Shown here piece after piece: positions 42,161 through 53,718 of a stretch of 64,000 bases of DNA. Position numbers and translations under genes: made by a program. Position 1 is the stretch's first letter, and each line of letters opens with the position of its first letter. The stretch covers positions 823,001 through 887,000 of the forward strand of contig WOAB01000152.1 of NCBI GenBank assembly GCA_027886185.1, written 5' to 3'. The notes below the pieces were generated by a model, which saw nothing but the letters and a program-made list of their open reading frames with translations, was not told where the DNA came from and searched no databases. The stretch comes from Rheum nobile. Lineage: Eukaryota; Streptophyta; Magnoliopsida; Caryophyllales; Polygonaceae.

Positions 42161-42165
42161 CGGTA

Positions 42166-42839
42166 TTAAATAAGTCGTTTGTACTTACGATGCAAAATAG
42201 CATATAAAAGGTTGAGCATGTAAAAGTTGAAGATAGCATTCAGGCTGCAAATTTTTTGATAAGAGATCGAACGGATGCATAAATGTAAAAGCTAAAAGTA
42301 ATTCATAAAGGCAAGAACAAGTTTTTGTGGTAGAGTTCATTATGTGAATATTGCAATCAAACGAGGTTGGAAAGTAGGTCGAAAGGATGAAGACACCATC
42401 CTTGAGTTCATAAATCATGTCATAAGAAAGGTTAAAGATAGTATTAAAATTAAAGAAGTAAACTGTACAACAAAAAGGAAGGAGTAGAATACAGGAAGAA
42501 CCATCAGGGAAGAAGCAAGGAGCGGGAGCAACCGAAGGAGGCTAGAGAGGGAAACTCCGACATCTCTCTTGTCGGTTCCATATCTTAAGTAGTCGTCGAG
42601 GCCATTTATTGTCATTGAGACCATGTGTAAGGTGTTTATTGAAGTTATCTATTTCATACACAATGAGGTCGTGTATCTAGAAGTCATTGAAGAAGTATTG
42701 AACACATTTTAAGCCATGTTGGTCAATTATTATTGCCATATGTCAGGCAGTTGATGCGGCCACGTGTCAGTCTATCAATAAGACCACATGTCAAGTAGTC
42801 ATTGAGTCCATAAGTTCTTTTGTCGTCTTGTCGTGCAGA
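42166..42839. other. Spacer, no gene seen
   Basis: About 670 bp between the palindrome-bordered element and the outer Copia LTR. It has loose repeats of GTCATTGAG / CCACATGTCA words at 42,600-42,810. No coding family recognised. Confidence 0.5.
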
Positions 42840-43010
42840 TGTTGAGGGTATTATTATGGATATATTATCTTTTGGTTATTATGAATATCTTGTAGGTATT
42901 ATTCTATCTTTACTTATCCTCCAAGTCATGTAATTAGGCATATATTGATGTACAATCAATGAGAAAGGCATAAATCTTTTCCCACAAATTTTTTTCCTAA
43001 AATCTTATCA
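42840..43010 (+). repeat. 5' LTR of the outer Copia element
   Basis: 171 bp, TGTTGAGGGT to ATCTTATCA, directly followed by a primer site. Length and position are reasonable for a short-LTR Copia, but the partner LTR is missing, so the start is provisional. Confidence 0.6.
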
Positions 43011-43022
43011 TGGTATCGGAGC
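43011..43022 (+). other. Primer-binding site of the outer Copia
   Basis: TGGTATCGGAGC differs at one base from the initiator-Met site TGGTATCAGAGC and follows the LTR directly. Confidence 0.75.
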
Positions 43023-43057
43023 CTATCCACTAAAAGATCCAATTTTTTTCTACCCTA

Positions 43058-43392
43058 CATGCCGCCGTTTCCTTGTACGGCCACCTACCACCGACTTCCG
43101 TCACCGTCTGGTTGCTCTTCCCGTCGTCGACAGTGACCACCGACAAGACAGTCGCCGCTCCTTCTGTCAATTCTCCCTACTATCTTCATCCTTTGGATCA
43201 TCCGGGTCTTACAATCTACCCAGTTGTTCTGAAAGGTGATAACTATGAGGAATGGATCGTCGCTATGCGCAACTCTTTTCGGGAAAAACGCAAACTTGGT
43301 TTCATTAATGGAACCATTAAGAAGCCTGCTGCTGATTCTGTTGATCTGGATGACTGGTATAGTGTCAATTCTATGCTAGTCGGCTGGACCAT
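43058..43392 (+). pseudogene. Outer Copia gag, N-terminal part
   Basis: Begins MPPFPCTATYH-like sequence in one frame and MYGHLPPTSVTVWL in another; the readable part has SPYYLHPLDHPGLTIYPVVL and LKGDNYEEWIVAMRNSFREK, then LGFINGTIKKPAADSVDLDD and NSMLVGW. These are the Copia-type N-terminal and UBN2-type gag motifs. The frame is cut after GWT at the insertion point of the Athila-like element (duplication ACCAT at 43,388-43,392). Confidence 0.8.
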
Positions 43393-44968
43393 TGATAAGG
43401 CGTTGTCGTGATGCCTAATCAAAATAATCCTAACAAACCTAAACAAGTAGTAGAGGCAAGTAAGGGTCGATCCCACAGGGAGGAAGTGATCTTTCTAAAT
43501 GTTAATCAACATGCAAAGTAACAAGAAAGGGGGGTTTTGGTTGTTCATAGAGTAACAAGGTTAAGTTGGCTTGAGAATATGAATGGGGAAAGTAGTTCCA
43601 CTAGAACGAGATCCACAATACAGAGATATAAGTTGATCACTGAAATCTATTCAATCCAAGTTCTTTTACTATTCTTATGGTTGTTCCCACCCTGATCTTA
43701 AGTACTATCGATTCTCACAGTTGTCGATAGACTTATTACTATGCCAATGGTAAAATACCTCTGATTCTCACAGTTGTCGGTATACTTTACCACCAACAAA
43801 GAAATAGCAATGCACACAAGGATATAGGATACATGCAAATAGAAAGACGTATTAATACTCGCATGCAACTGATTCTCACTCACGATTGCGCGCTCGGAAC
43901 CCATATACGCACAATCGTGTTTGCCACTAGATAAGCACTCGGAACCCCTATATGCAAATCCTAGCAATTGATAAATATTACTCAACCTAGCTGGCCAGAC
44001 TATGAAGAACAACGATAAATCAATATAACCAAGAGAATCAAACCAACACACATAAGAATAAGAACAAGGAATAGAAATCTCACAACCGAATCAACTGTAT
44101 TGCTTCAATCGTCTAGTAGAACAAAGGTGTTTAGCTCTCCATGGGTTGGAAACCCTGGAGGCCAAACGAAAAGAACGAACTTGTAAAGCTTAATTGTGTA
44201 TTGTATCCTCTAGCAACTAGGTTAACTAAAGAGTATTTAACCTAAATCTAAAAGGTGATAAAAATAATGAAAGGAAATAATAATATAATAAAATAAAAAT
44301 AGGAAAGTAAACAAACGAATCGAACAGGGAAATTAATCTCGGATCTCGCTCGGCTTCTCCTCTCGGTCGGCAAACGAACAGCAAAGCCTCCACAATTTGG
44401 CCCAATTCCAAGGCAGCTGCTCTCGGCCCATTCCATGCAAGCATCTCGCTTGGCCCAGCAGCGCGCGGCCCATCTCCAACTTCAAGCAGCTCGCTGACGT
44501 CACGCTGCATCATGCCTCCGCTTTCCAGCTTCAATACTCTGATTTCCGCTTCTTCTCGCTTCACTTCACGCGTGCGCTCTTCACGTGGGCCTAGCTGCAA
44601 TTTGGGCCTTTCCTTCACGGGCCTTTCTTCCCCAAATTCCAGCATCAGCATGCTCGAAATAATTAATTACTCCGCTTTCAATTCACGCGGCGCGGCGTCT
44701 TTCCTGAGACCCATCGCCAGGTCGCGGTGGCTCTGGCGCGAGGCGGTGAAATCGCCCACTCCAATGTGGTTCCTTCATAGATTTTTCTTGTCTCCTCAGG
44801 TGGTCAAGTCCTCTTCCTCTGGATGTCTCCAATTAGCTCCTCCAGACCACCAAAACCACACTTCTCAGCTCCAACTCCATAATCTCCAATTGTGCATAAA
44901 ATCCAACCAAATGGCGCCTCAAACCTGGTAATAACCCTTAGATATGTACTACAAAATAGCACTTTTCA
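43393..44968 (-). repeat. 3' LTR of the Athila-like element
   Basis: 1,576 bp. The inner end is CTTTTCA instead of CTTATCA. A polypurine-like AAGCATGGGAGA lies just inside it on the minus strand (44,973-44,984). Open frames of 60-140 codons across both LTRs are the same in each copy and match no protein family. Confidence 0.92.
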
Positions 44969-45672
44969 AATCTCCCATGCTTAAAACTTGCTTGTCCTCG
45001 AGTAAGCTAAAGTCAACCTACTCCTCCAATCAATCCCCAAGGCTTCAGGAAGCATAGAAAATTCAACCTCCAAGAATCATACCAAACAATAAACTCCAGG
45101 CAGCCATACAAATAAGCTCAGTACAACACAACACAACTCAATAAATCTCAACACCCCACACAATCAAGCCAAAAGGAAAGCAGAGTACTTCCCCCAAGCT
45201 TATCCCAAACACCATAGAGTGAATAAATTCTAATCCTAATCTCCCATCTATCTTCTTATCTCTCCAAAGTGACCTACCCGAATCCTCCTTATAACTCCTC
45301 TTCTTATGACGCCTCGCCAAGAATAATGAGAAATCCTAAAATCACTCTTCTTCTTTTTTGCTCATTTTGCCAAGGCGCCCTTTCGGGTTTTCACCAAGCC
45401 ACTCATTTCATTTTTCAATAGATGTACTCACATAAGCTCACGTCACTCTTGACCAATTATTACCCCAGCCTAATGCTGGTCCAAGCCACCTGCTTATTAC
45501 CTAGGCCGCCCTTTCGGGTTTTCGACCTATCCCAGGATTTCTAATGTATGCCTTTTTTCAATTTTTGGCTTTTTTCATTTTTTTTTAATTTTTCTCCTCA
45601 ACGACGTAGCAAGTATAGAACCCTCTCCCATGCTTAAACGTTGCATTGTCCTCAATGTAATGAAAGACAAAA
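44969..45672. other. 3' untranslated internal region of the Athila-like element
   Basis: No gene. The phrase CTCCCATGCTTAAA occurs twice (44,972 and 45,626) followed by TTGTCCTC or TTGTCCTCAATG, and GCCCTTTCGGGTTTTC occurs twice (45,376 and 45,509). Confidence 0.55.
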
Positions 45673-46590
45673 TGTTGGATCGTTAGAGTTACGTCTGAGG
45701 GAACAAAAGCTTTGTTCCCACAAAAGTTGCAGCGGATAAATATAGCAGGAAAGATAATGAACGAACTCACGATATATAGTGGAAACCCTGATTAGCAAAA
45801 CTAGCTTCTCAAGGAAAAACCACTACCTTCAAGCTTTCACTTGAGAGGATTTTGAAGCGTGTACTTGTCTTATTGATTTCTTGCTTGATTACACTTGTAT
45901 CCTAGACTTCGACATCTAAACAACCAGCTAGACTCGAAACCTCTTCTACAACGATAAATCAAACTCAACCCTCAAAGACTTACACACATCTCACTTCTTT
46001 TCTTTCTTCTTTTCGTTCTCTCTATTTTCCATCGTCGTCGTTACATAGAAATGAATCCACACCTCTATTAAATACAACTCGGCAAACCCTAAATGTAACA
46101 AGATAAGATTTATCCAAATAAGGCAACAAGAAGATATGATTTTGTAGAGGGAATAATATCCCAGCCGTCTATATTAATTTGAAGGAAGGATTCCGTAAAT
46201 TAATATATTTGGATAAGATAGAGTACTCTCTCTCCAATTATCTTATCTTAGGAAGGTTTTCCTAAGATAACACAATCGGGCTTCTCTCTCCATATCTTCT
46301 CAAATCGGCTTGATCCTTGGAGCCGAAGTCATTCATCCTTGACCGCGTGCATGATTCTGCGTTTGATTTGTTTCCATAAATGGCACGCTGGATTCTTCTT
46401 TCCATTCGCAACTTCAATCTTATTCGACGTTGTAGGTCATTCAGAGGTAACAAAGCACATGAACAGAGCTTTGTTCCCTCTTCGATCCTTCGCTGCAATG
46501 GTTCCCTGAGACAACTGTCTTTGTTCCTGAAACACTTAGTACCCAGATTAGTTGAATGTTTGTCACTATCAAAACCTAAGGAATTCAACA
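45673..46590 (-). repeat. 3' LTR of the inner Copia
   Basis: 918 bp, same ends as the right copy, next to the polypurine tract AAAAAGGGGGAATT. Confidence 0.95.
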
Positions 46591-46605
46591 AATTCCCCCT
46601 TTTTG
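46591..46605 (-). other. Polypurine tract of the inner Copia
   Basis: The minus strand reads AAAAAGGGGGAATT directly before the 3' LTR. Further polypurine runs lie at about 46,690, 46,732 and 46,764. Confidence 0.85.
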
Positions 46606-47830
46606 ATGGTGACAAACATCCTTGACAATAAAGCATATACATACGAGATAAAGACAGTTGAATGGGGAAAGGTTCTCCACACAAGACCATAATAGTTCCC
46701 CCTCAACACAACAACATATGAAACCATGTGATGTTCCCCCTCAACCAAAGCTACCTGTCATTTTCCCCCTTTTGGCATCATCAAAAACACAGTGAAGAGT
46801 TAGAGATGAAAGATAACAGCCAGATGAACATCATTCTCAATCGCAGTAGATTGAAACACACGAACGCAGACATCATGTTAAGACGACAACACGATATGCA
46901 AGGATAACATTCATGATCAACATGCCAGTCAGTGCAAACACAAGAATCAGAGACAAGGAAGTACGAAAAGAGAGGAGTAGATGTGCTAGGGAACAAAAGA
47001 GGTATGGGTTAGCCAGAGAAGTACGAATTAAGAACCACTGGGGCCAGCAGCTAGAGCAGAAGTATGATTAGCAATGGAATTCATCTTTTGTTCCCACTCA
47101 GAGCTGTTGCTTCCTCATTGGCGTCAGCAACCACCATAGCCTCAACATGTAGAGGAGTGAATCTGTAGTGTCGTCTTTTCCCTTCTTTGTGTGTCTTGTG
47201 AACATCACAAACTTCAGCTTGTCTTCTTTCACCAGGGATTCATTCAGAGCCCACTACCTCTCACGCGTAATATTAGCTTTCGAGCACGAACCTTCCTTAG
47301 GCAGTTGTAAGCCAGCATCACACACATACCTGTCGAACCCTATCCACAGACCACAGTGGCAATAATTCGTATTCTCGACTTTCCATAAAAATAGAAGAGT
47401 GTGATGCGGGGGTAATGTTACCAGAGAGGGTACAAAGAACATCACACAAAAGCATATATGAAAATTTTTCAATAATGTGTAATCATGAATGAGAGGCTCC
47501 CAGATGTGAATGATTAGAGGGGCTCATAGGAAGCATCAAACATGATGGCTAAGGTAAGCTGTAGAGTCAACAATCATTTGGGCTTATAATGAGGGATCAA
47601 TGCATCAAGTTGACTCTTTTGGGCCGAAGAAAATCTGATTCATGTATTAGCAAGATAGCATAGAGAGCATGCATGAAATGTTGCACATAAGTGAAATATT
47701 AGCATGAGTCTAGACAGGTCATTCAACTAGTGATCAAGAGAATAAATGCAGACCGGGACATGATGTTTCATCCTTCACACTTTACCATGTAATATTAGCC
47801 AATCATCGAGGGAACACAACATGTAGACAG
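46606..47830 (-). other. 3' untranslated region of the inner Copia
   Basis: About 1.2 kb between the pol stop and the polypurine tract. No env-like ORF is seen; open frames are short and match nothing. It contains repeated polypurine runs on the minus strand. Confidence 0.6.
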
Positions 47831-50060
47831 TCAGTTTAGAGAGATCATACCTAGTTCCATACAAAACTGTTTGAATGGTTCCCTGTTTAGTGCCTTGGTG
47901 AAGATGTCGGCGATTTGATCCTTAGTTCCACAGAAGTCCATTGTCACCAACCCTTTCTCCACACAGTCACGTAAGAAGTGATCTCTTATCTCGATGTGCT
48001 TGGTACATGAGTGTTGCACCAGATTCTTGGAGATATTTATGGCACTTGTATTGTCACAGAGAATGGGGATGGAGTTTAGAAGAATACCGTAGTCGCTGAG
48101 TTGTTGTTTGAGCCATAGGAGTTAAGTGCAACAAGCAGTAGCGGCTATGTATTCAGCTTCCGCAGTGGAGAGAGCCACGGAGTTCTGCTTCTTTGACCCC
48201 CAGGAAACCAGACACGGCCCAAGGAACTGAGCCATTCCAGAGGTAGATTTTCTGTCCACTTTGTTCCCTGCGAAGTCAGCATCTGTGTATCCGACAAGAT
48301 CAAGGATTCCTCCCCTTGGATACCAAAGACAAAGATCATCTGTTCCCTTCAAATATCTCAGGATCCTCTTCACTGCTTTGAGATGTGTCTCTTTGGGATC
48401 GGCCTGAAAACAAGCACAAAGACATACACTATACATAATATCAGGCCTACTGGCAGTGAGATATAGAAGTGAACCTATTATTCCTCGGTAGAGAGATGGA
48501 TCAATTCCTTGCTCATGTTCGTCTTTTCCCATTGGATTGTTTGGAGATATGGGAGTGGTGAAGGGTTTCGCATCATTCATACCAAACTTTTTGACGCACT
48601 CCCTGAGATACTTCTGTTGGTGCACTTTGGTTCCCTCATCTCCCTGAGAGACTTGCAGACCTAGTAAGAACTTGAGTTCTCCAACCATGCTCATCTCGAA
48701 TTCACTGGCCATCAGCTTAGAGAATTTCTGAACCAGTTTATCATCAGTGGATCCAAAGATGATATCATCCACATAGACTTGGACCACCAGAATATGCTTC
48801 CCTTCCTTCAGAAGGAACAGAGTCTTATTGACCTTTCCTCGAACGTATCCGTGTGTCAGAAGGAACTGTGAGAGCCTTTCATACCAGGCCCTCGGGGCTT
48901 GCTTGAGACCATACAGAGCTTTGTCTAGAATGTAGACATGGTCAGGTTGAGTGGTGTCCTCAAAGCCGAGTGTTTGCTCCACGTAGACTTTCTCCTTAAG
49001 AACTCCATTCAAGAAGGCAGTCTTGACATCCATCTGTTGCAGCTTGAACCCATGGAAAGAAGAATACGCAATTAGGAGTCTTATTGCTTCTAACCTGGCA
49101 ACAGGAGCAAAGGTCTCATCATAGTCGATGCCTTCCTACTGGTTGTACCCTTTCACCACCAGCCTAGCTTTGTTCCTTGTGACCTGACCTTGATCATCCA
49201 ACTTGTTTCGGAACACCCACTTGGTTCCAATCACTGTTCTGTTCCTTGGTCGAGGAACTAACCGCCAAACCTTGTTTCTTTCGAACTGGTGAAGTTCCTC
49301 TTGCATGGCGTTTATCCAGTCAGGATCCTTCAATGCTTCTCCTACAGTTTTGTGTTCTTGCAAAGAGAGAAAAGCATTGAAAGCATAGAAATTTTGTAGG
49401 GAGGAACGAGTGCTTTGAGGTGCTCCCTTTCTATAGTCAGTGACGATTAGCTTGACTGGATGAGCCCACTTTTGCTGGTAGTTGGGAACTTGGAGATTGT
49501 TGATGTCGAATTCCTCTGAATCAGCGTTCCCAGCACTTGAGCCTTCACCTCCTGTGCCATTAGCATTAGGATTGACATCCCTCATTCCTTCAGCAGAAGG
49601 GCAGTCCTCAGAGGGCTCCGATGTGCCGTGACTTGGGCTTTGTTCCCTCTGAGGTACCTGAGATACATCAGGGGGGTAAGCATTTTCTTCATTGCCCCCT
49701 GAGTTGGCGGAATTGGGAGTTCTTGGTGTAGAGGGATCATTTTGAGTTTCTTGATCTTCAGAGGTCCCACCGCTGACATTGCTATCTACAAGCTGAAAGA
49801 AATCATCTTCGGAAAGCTCGATGTTGCCTAATAGTTCCTGCACATTGTTACCAGCCATAACAGTTTCATCAAATACAACATGAACGCTTTCCTCTACCTT
49901 TCTGGTCCTCTTGTTGAAAACTTTGTAGGCCTTGCTTTGCTGTGAATATCCTACAAAAGTTCCTTCATCACTTCTGGGATCAAACTTTCCAAGAGAATCT
50001 TTCCCGTTGTTGTGGACGAAGCACTTACAACCAAATGTGCGCAAATGAGACACATTAGGT
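47831..50060 (-). pseudogene. Inner Copia reverse transcriptase and RNase H
   Basis: After the integrase frameshift: HLRTFGCKCFVHNNGKDSL, a Ser/Asn/Glu-rich linker, then RT with WINAMQEELHQFERNKVWRL, GTKWVFRNKLDDQGQVTRNK, a TAG at 49,136-49,138 (after VVKGYNQ), MDVKTAFLNGVLKEKVYVEQ, ALYGLKQAPRAWYERL and YVDDIIFGS with the catalytic Asp pair. RNase H has DLVGYTDADFAGN and STSG, LSTAEAEYIAATAC, a TAA at 48,122-48,124, and ends HIEIRDHFLRDCVEKG and ADIFTKAL, stop at 47,831. Each lesion is a single change. Confidence 0.92.
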
Positions 50061-50064
50061 TTCT

Positions 50065-51495
50065 TCCCTTCAGAAGCTCATAGGCAGTTTTGTTCAGAAG
50101 AGGACGGATGGTTGCTCTATTCAGAACGTAGCACGCAACATTCAAGGCTTCGGCCCAGAAACTCCTTGGAAGACCACTTGAGATGAGAAGAGTACGCGTC
50201 ATGTCTTCCAGAGTTCTGTTCTTTCTTTCAACAACACCGTTTTGTTGTGGGGTCTTGGGAGCAGAGAAGTTGTGGTTGATACCTATGTTCCTACAGAGGG
50301 ATAGGAACTGAGAGTTCTCGAATTCAGTTCCATGATCAGTGCGAATAGACCCCAAGGAATGTCCAGTGCTCCTTTCGGCTGCCTTAAGCCAGGACTCAAA
50401 CTCCGCGAGCACTTCATCCTTTGTGGAGATAAATAGAGTCCATGTGTACCTGGAATAGTCATCAACAATAACAAAGACATATGCATTTCCCCCACGGCTC
50501 TTCGTGCGCATAGGCCCACAAAGATCCATGTGGACTAATTCCAGAGGACGTGTTGTACTTACATCCCTTTTTGACTTGAAGGAAGTCCTCACTTGTTTTC
50601 CTTTAATGCATGCATCACACACGTCACTTCTCATTGCTTCAACCTTGGGAAGGCCATTCACCAACTCTTGTCTATGAAGTTTGGATAGAAGTTGAAGGCT
50701 AGCATGTCCAAAGCGTTTGTGCCACAAGTATGTCGTCTCAGCAATAGACGACAGACATAGGTCCTTGTCAAGGATGAAAGCAGGGTCGACCTTATAGACA
50801 TTGTTGTCGCAGATCCCTTTGAGTAAGATTTTCCCTATACTTAGACACTCAACATGACAATCATCAGTGGTAAAGACTACCCTATTTTTTCTGTTTTGAC
50901 ATAGTTGAGCCACACTAAACAGATCAAACTTGAGATTATTCACTAGATTCACATTATTCACAGTGATGTGTTTAGAGAGTCTTACCATACCGATACCACA
51001 AACCTCACCCTTACTCTTGTTTCCAAAAGTTATCGATGCCCCTGAGGCTGGCTGAAGAGAAGTGAACCATTCACTGTTCCCTGTCATGTGACTTGAACAT
51101 GCACTGTCAAGGTGCCAAGAGCCTTTCCTTGCTTCCTCCTCGGATTTATGAGAACCACCTTCTGATACGTTGTGACCTTTTGAGCTCATCAAGCAGATAT
51201 CCTTTGAGAGAGGAGATGCTTCATCATCTGAGCTGCAGTCACCCCACTTCGCAATCCTCGTTTGTTCCTCGTTGAAGACCTGAGAAGAACATGCCGCTTT
51301 GTTGAGGCACCTTTTTGCGAAGTGTCCGTTGTCATAGCAGTGAGAGCAGACAACCTTCTTCATGTCATTGTGAACCATGACCGAACCTTTAGTGCCTTTG
51401 CTTCGAGACCATATCTTCTTCATGGCTTGAGTGATGAGAGCCACATCTACATCACCTTCTTGAGAGTCTCTATCCAAGGCATTTCCTGACGACAT
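50065..51495 (-). pseudogene. Inner Copia gag remnant, protease and integrase
   Basis: The frame starts MSSGNALDRDSQEGDVDV (51,495). Gag is only about 60 residues before the knuckle CSHCYDNGHFAKRC, so the gag core is missing. WHLDSACSSHMTGNSEWF is the protease active-site block (Asp-Ser-Ala in place of Asp-Ser-Gly). LWHKRFGHASLQLLSKL and CDACIKGKQ form the integrase zinc region; VHMDLCGPM, IRTDHGTEFEN and NGVVERKNRTLEDM give the Asp-Asp-Glu core. A one-base deletion in an A run near 50,060-50,064 shifts the frame at YELLKGR; the correct reading continues in the next frame. Confidence 0.9.
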
Positions 51496-51540
51496 CTTTC
51501 CTGCAGAATCTGTAACTAAAACAAACAATCTAGAGCACCA

Positions 51541-51555
51541 GGCTCTGATACCAAT
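51541..51555 (-). other. Primer-binding site of the inner Copia
   Basis: The minus strand reads ATTGGTATCAGAGCC directly after the 5' LTR: the initiator-Met primer site. Confidence 0.92.
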
Positions 51556-52473
51556 TGTTGGATCGTTAGAGTTACGTCTGAGGGAACAAAAGCTTTGTTC
51601 CCACAGAAGTTGCAGCGGATAAATATAGCAGGAAAGATAACGAACGAACTCACGATATATAGTGGAAACCGTGATTAGCAAAACTAGCTTCTCAAGGAAA
51701 AACCACTACCTTCAAGCTTTCGCTTGAGAGGATTTTGAAGCGTGTACTTGTCTTATTGATTTCTTGCTTGATTACACTTGTATCCTGGACTTCGACATCT
51801 AAACAACCAGCTAGACTCGAAACCTCTTCTACAACGATGAATCAAACTCAACCCTCAAAGACTTACACACACCTCACTTCTTTTCTTTCTTCTTTTTGTT
51901 CTCTCTATTTTCCGTCGTCGTCGTTACATAGAAATGAATCCACACCTCTATTAAATACAACTCGGCAAACCCTAAATGTAACAAGATAAGATTTATCCAA
52001 ATAAGGCAACAAGAAGATATGATTTTGTAGAGGGAATAATATCCCAGCCGTCTATATTAATTTGAAGGAAGGATTCCGTAAATTAATATATTTGGATAAG
52101 ATAGAGTACTCTCTCTCCAATTATCTTATCTTAGGAAGGTTTTCCTAAGATAACACAATCGGGCTTCTCTCTCCATATCTTCTCAAATCAGCTTGATCCT
52201 TGGAGCCGAAGTCATTCATCCTTGACCGCGTGCATGATTTTGCGTTTGATTTGTTTCCGTAAATGGCACGCTGGATTCTTCTTTCCATTCGCAGCTTCGA
52301 TCTTATTCGACGATGTTGGTCCTTCAGAGGTAACAAAGCACATGAACAGAGCTTTGTTCCCTCTTCGATCCTTCGCTGCAATGGTTCCCTGAGACAACTG
52401 TCTTTGTTCCTGAAACACTTAGTACCCAGATTAGTTGAATGTTTGTCACTATCAAAACCTAAGGAATTCAACA
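51556..52473 (-). repeat. 5' LTR of the inner Copia
   Basis: 918 bp, TGTTGGATCG...TTCAACA, with the same length as its partner. In element sense it comes first and is followed directly by ATTGGTATCAGAGCC. Confidence 0.95.
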
Positions 52474-52478
52474 CAAAA

Positions 52479-53180
52479 GAATAGAAGCAGAGGGAAAAGC
52501 AAAAAATAACTCACAAACGTCGCCAAGCTGCTTGGACACTTCCGTTGTTGCTGGCGGTCTTCTCAATAAATGCCCAGGTCTTTGGTGTTGGGCGGGTGTC
52601 TTCATCAACTCTATAATCTTCTTCTACCGTGCAACCAAAAGGGAACCACTTTGGTGAGTAGTGGTAAAACAATGATAGTAGGATTGCACGGCCTTCTAGG
52701 AACACATGGTGGAGCTCAGATGTAATCATGGTGTGGGCTCTAGTGTTCCTCCTCCTCAGCTGTCAATTGTAGGGCCATCATCGTTGTCAAATAATGTGTG
52801 GGGTAAGTGTATCCTCCTTGACAACATGATGCGCACCATCTCCATGGGGATTCTGGACAGCTGGCCTTCGGTAGAACTTTTTTTTTTGATTTTTTTTTTT
52901 TTGATTTTTTTTTTTTGCCCCCCATTTAAGGTTTTTTCGGGGGTGACTTAGTGCAGGGAAGGAAGATACTTACATTGGTGTGGAAACACCTTCTTCAATA
53001 GGCATGGGTCTCTTCCCTGCAGGTTAATCGGAAACAAAAAAACAAGAACAAAAACAAAGCAAAAACAAGCAAAACTAATGCAAGAAATAAAGAAAGAAAA
53101 ACAAAGAAAGTAAAACATACATCGGGTTGCCTCCCGGATAGCGCCTTAGTTATTGTCATGGCTTGACATACTACTCCATC
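52479..53180. other. Non-coding internal region of the Athila-like element
   Basis: Holds a T-rich, G-spaced low-complexity stretch (52,878-52,918) and a short unassigned minus-strand frame (52,729-52,511). No pol sequence. Confidence 0.5.
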
Positions 53181-53182
53181 TC

Positions 53183-53650
53183 TCAACTTGGGTTGCTTAA
53201 AGCAACTGAACACCTGGGATCTATATCAGGGGGATGCCTCTTTGTATGCTCTATGTTGAGCGTGACCCTCAATCTTGTGCAATTGTTGATGGCTGGATCA
53301 CTCGTCGTATCCATGAATGCACTTGCCATCTTTAAAAACTGTCTACCCAGCATCTTAGGGGTTGCATGTACGTCCTGCCCCGTATCCAGCATATAAAAAT
53401 TTACCACTTGAATCAAGGCTTCCTTCTTGTGCTTCCCCTTCGGCTTCTTCTTGATCAAGCCCAACACCTTTAACATTTCCTTGCAGCGAGGGGTGCTGTC
53501 TGCCAGATGGACCAAAGGGACGGTTGCCTTGCAGCTACTGAAGGTGTCAAATAGGCCTTTGTCATTCTCCACCTTTTGGGTGTCCTTCATAGCTTCAGGG
53601 AAGGGTGTATCGGGATGCGATGCGACGAGCAGGAAGGAGTTGAGATGCAC
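53183..53650 (-). pseudogene. Athila-like gag-protease junction remnant
   Basis: Reads DTFSSCKATVPLVHLADSTP, RCKEMLKVLGLIKKKPKGK, MLGRQFLKMASAFMDTTS and LRVTLNIEHTK. The first two correspond to the Athila block VNIPLLDAIxQxPxYAKFLKEL; the last two to the protease-end block LGRPFLxTxxxxIDxxxGxLTL. The catalytic Asp part of the protease is not present between them, so the segment is internally shortened. Confidence 0.6.
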
Positions 53651-53718
53651 AAACTCATCATAGGCAGCCTCCAGAGGGTTGGGGACTGTCGGGGTGTTTT
53701 CGAGAGGAATGGTTGTCT

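Larger units (their letters stand above)
35250..42165 (-). mobile_element. Putative element with ACCGGT palindrome arrays, Ulp1-like gene and captured GUX fragment
   Basis: ACCGGT-centred palindromes cluster at 35,265-35,500 and again at 41,957-42,160, and share wording (ATACCGGTTT, AACCGGTATC). Between them, once the CACTA element at 35,737-39,658 is removed, lie a minus-strand Ulp1-like protease gene and a GUX fragment. Arrays of palindromes near both ends and a Ulp1-like gene are both known from plant CACTA elements, so this may be a second CACTA-like unit. No CACTA terminus or target duplication was seen, and the ends are approximate. Confidence 0.5.
45673..52473 (-). mobile_element. Inner Copia retrotransposon, nearly complete and recent
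   Basis: LTRs 45,673-46,590 and 51,556-52,473, both 918 bp, begin TGTTGGATCG and end TTCAACA, flanked by CAAAA (45,668-45,672 and 52,474-52,478). The primer site follows the right LTR and the polypurine tract precedes the left LTR in minus-strand sense. By eye the LTRs differ at about 17 positions, mostly transitions. The polyprotein has one frameshift and two stops, and gag is short. It is the youngest layer of the nest. Confidence 0.95.

Noticed and set aside
44226..44931. Frames of 60-140 codons in the Athila-like LTRs
   Set aside because: Present identically in both LTRs (also 55,687-56,335), no family match, no splice or start context. LTR sequence, not genes.
47831..49033. Host gene resembling polyprotein fragments
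   Set aside because: The blocks are clearly Copia RT and RNase H within paired LTRs and a target duplication.
52740..52925. Lys/Ser-rich minus-strand frame
   Set aside because: Produced by a T-rich low-complexity run at 52,878-52,918.
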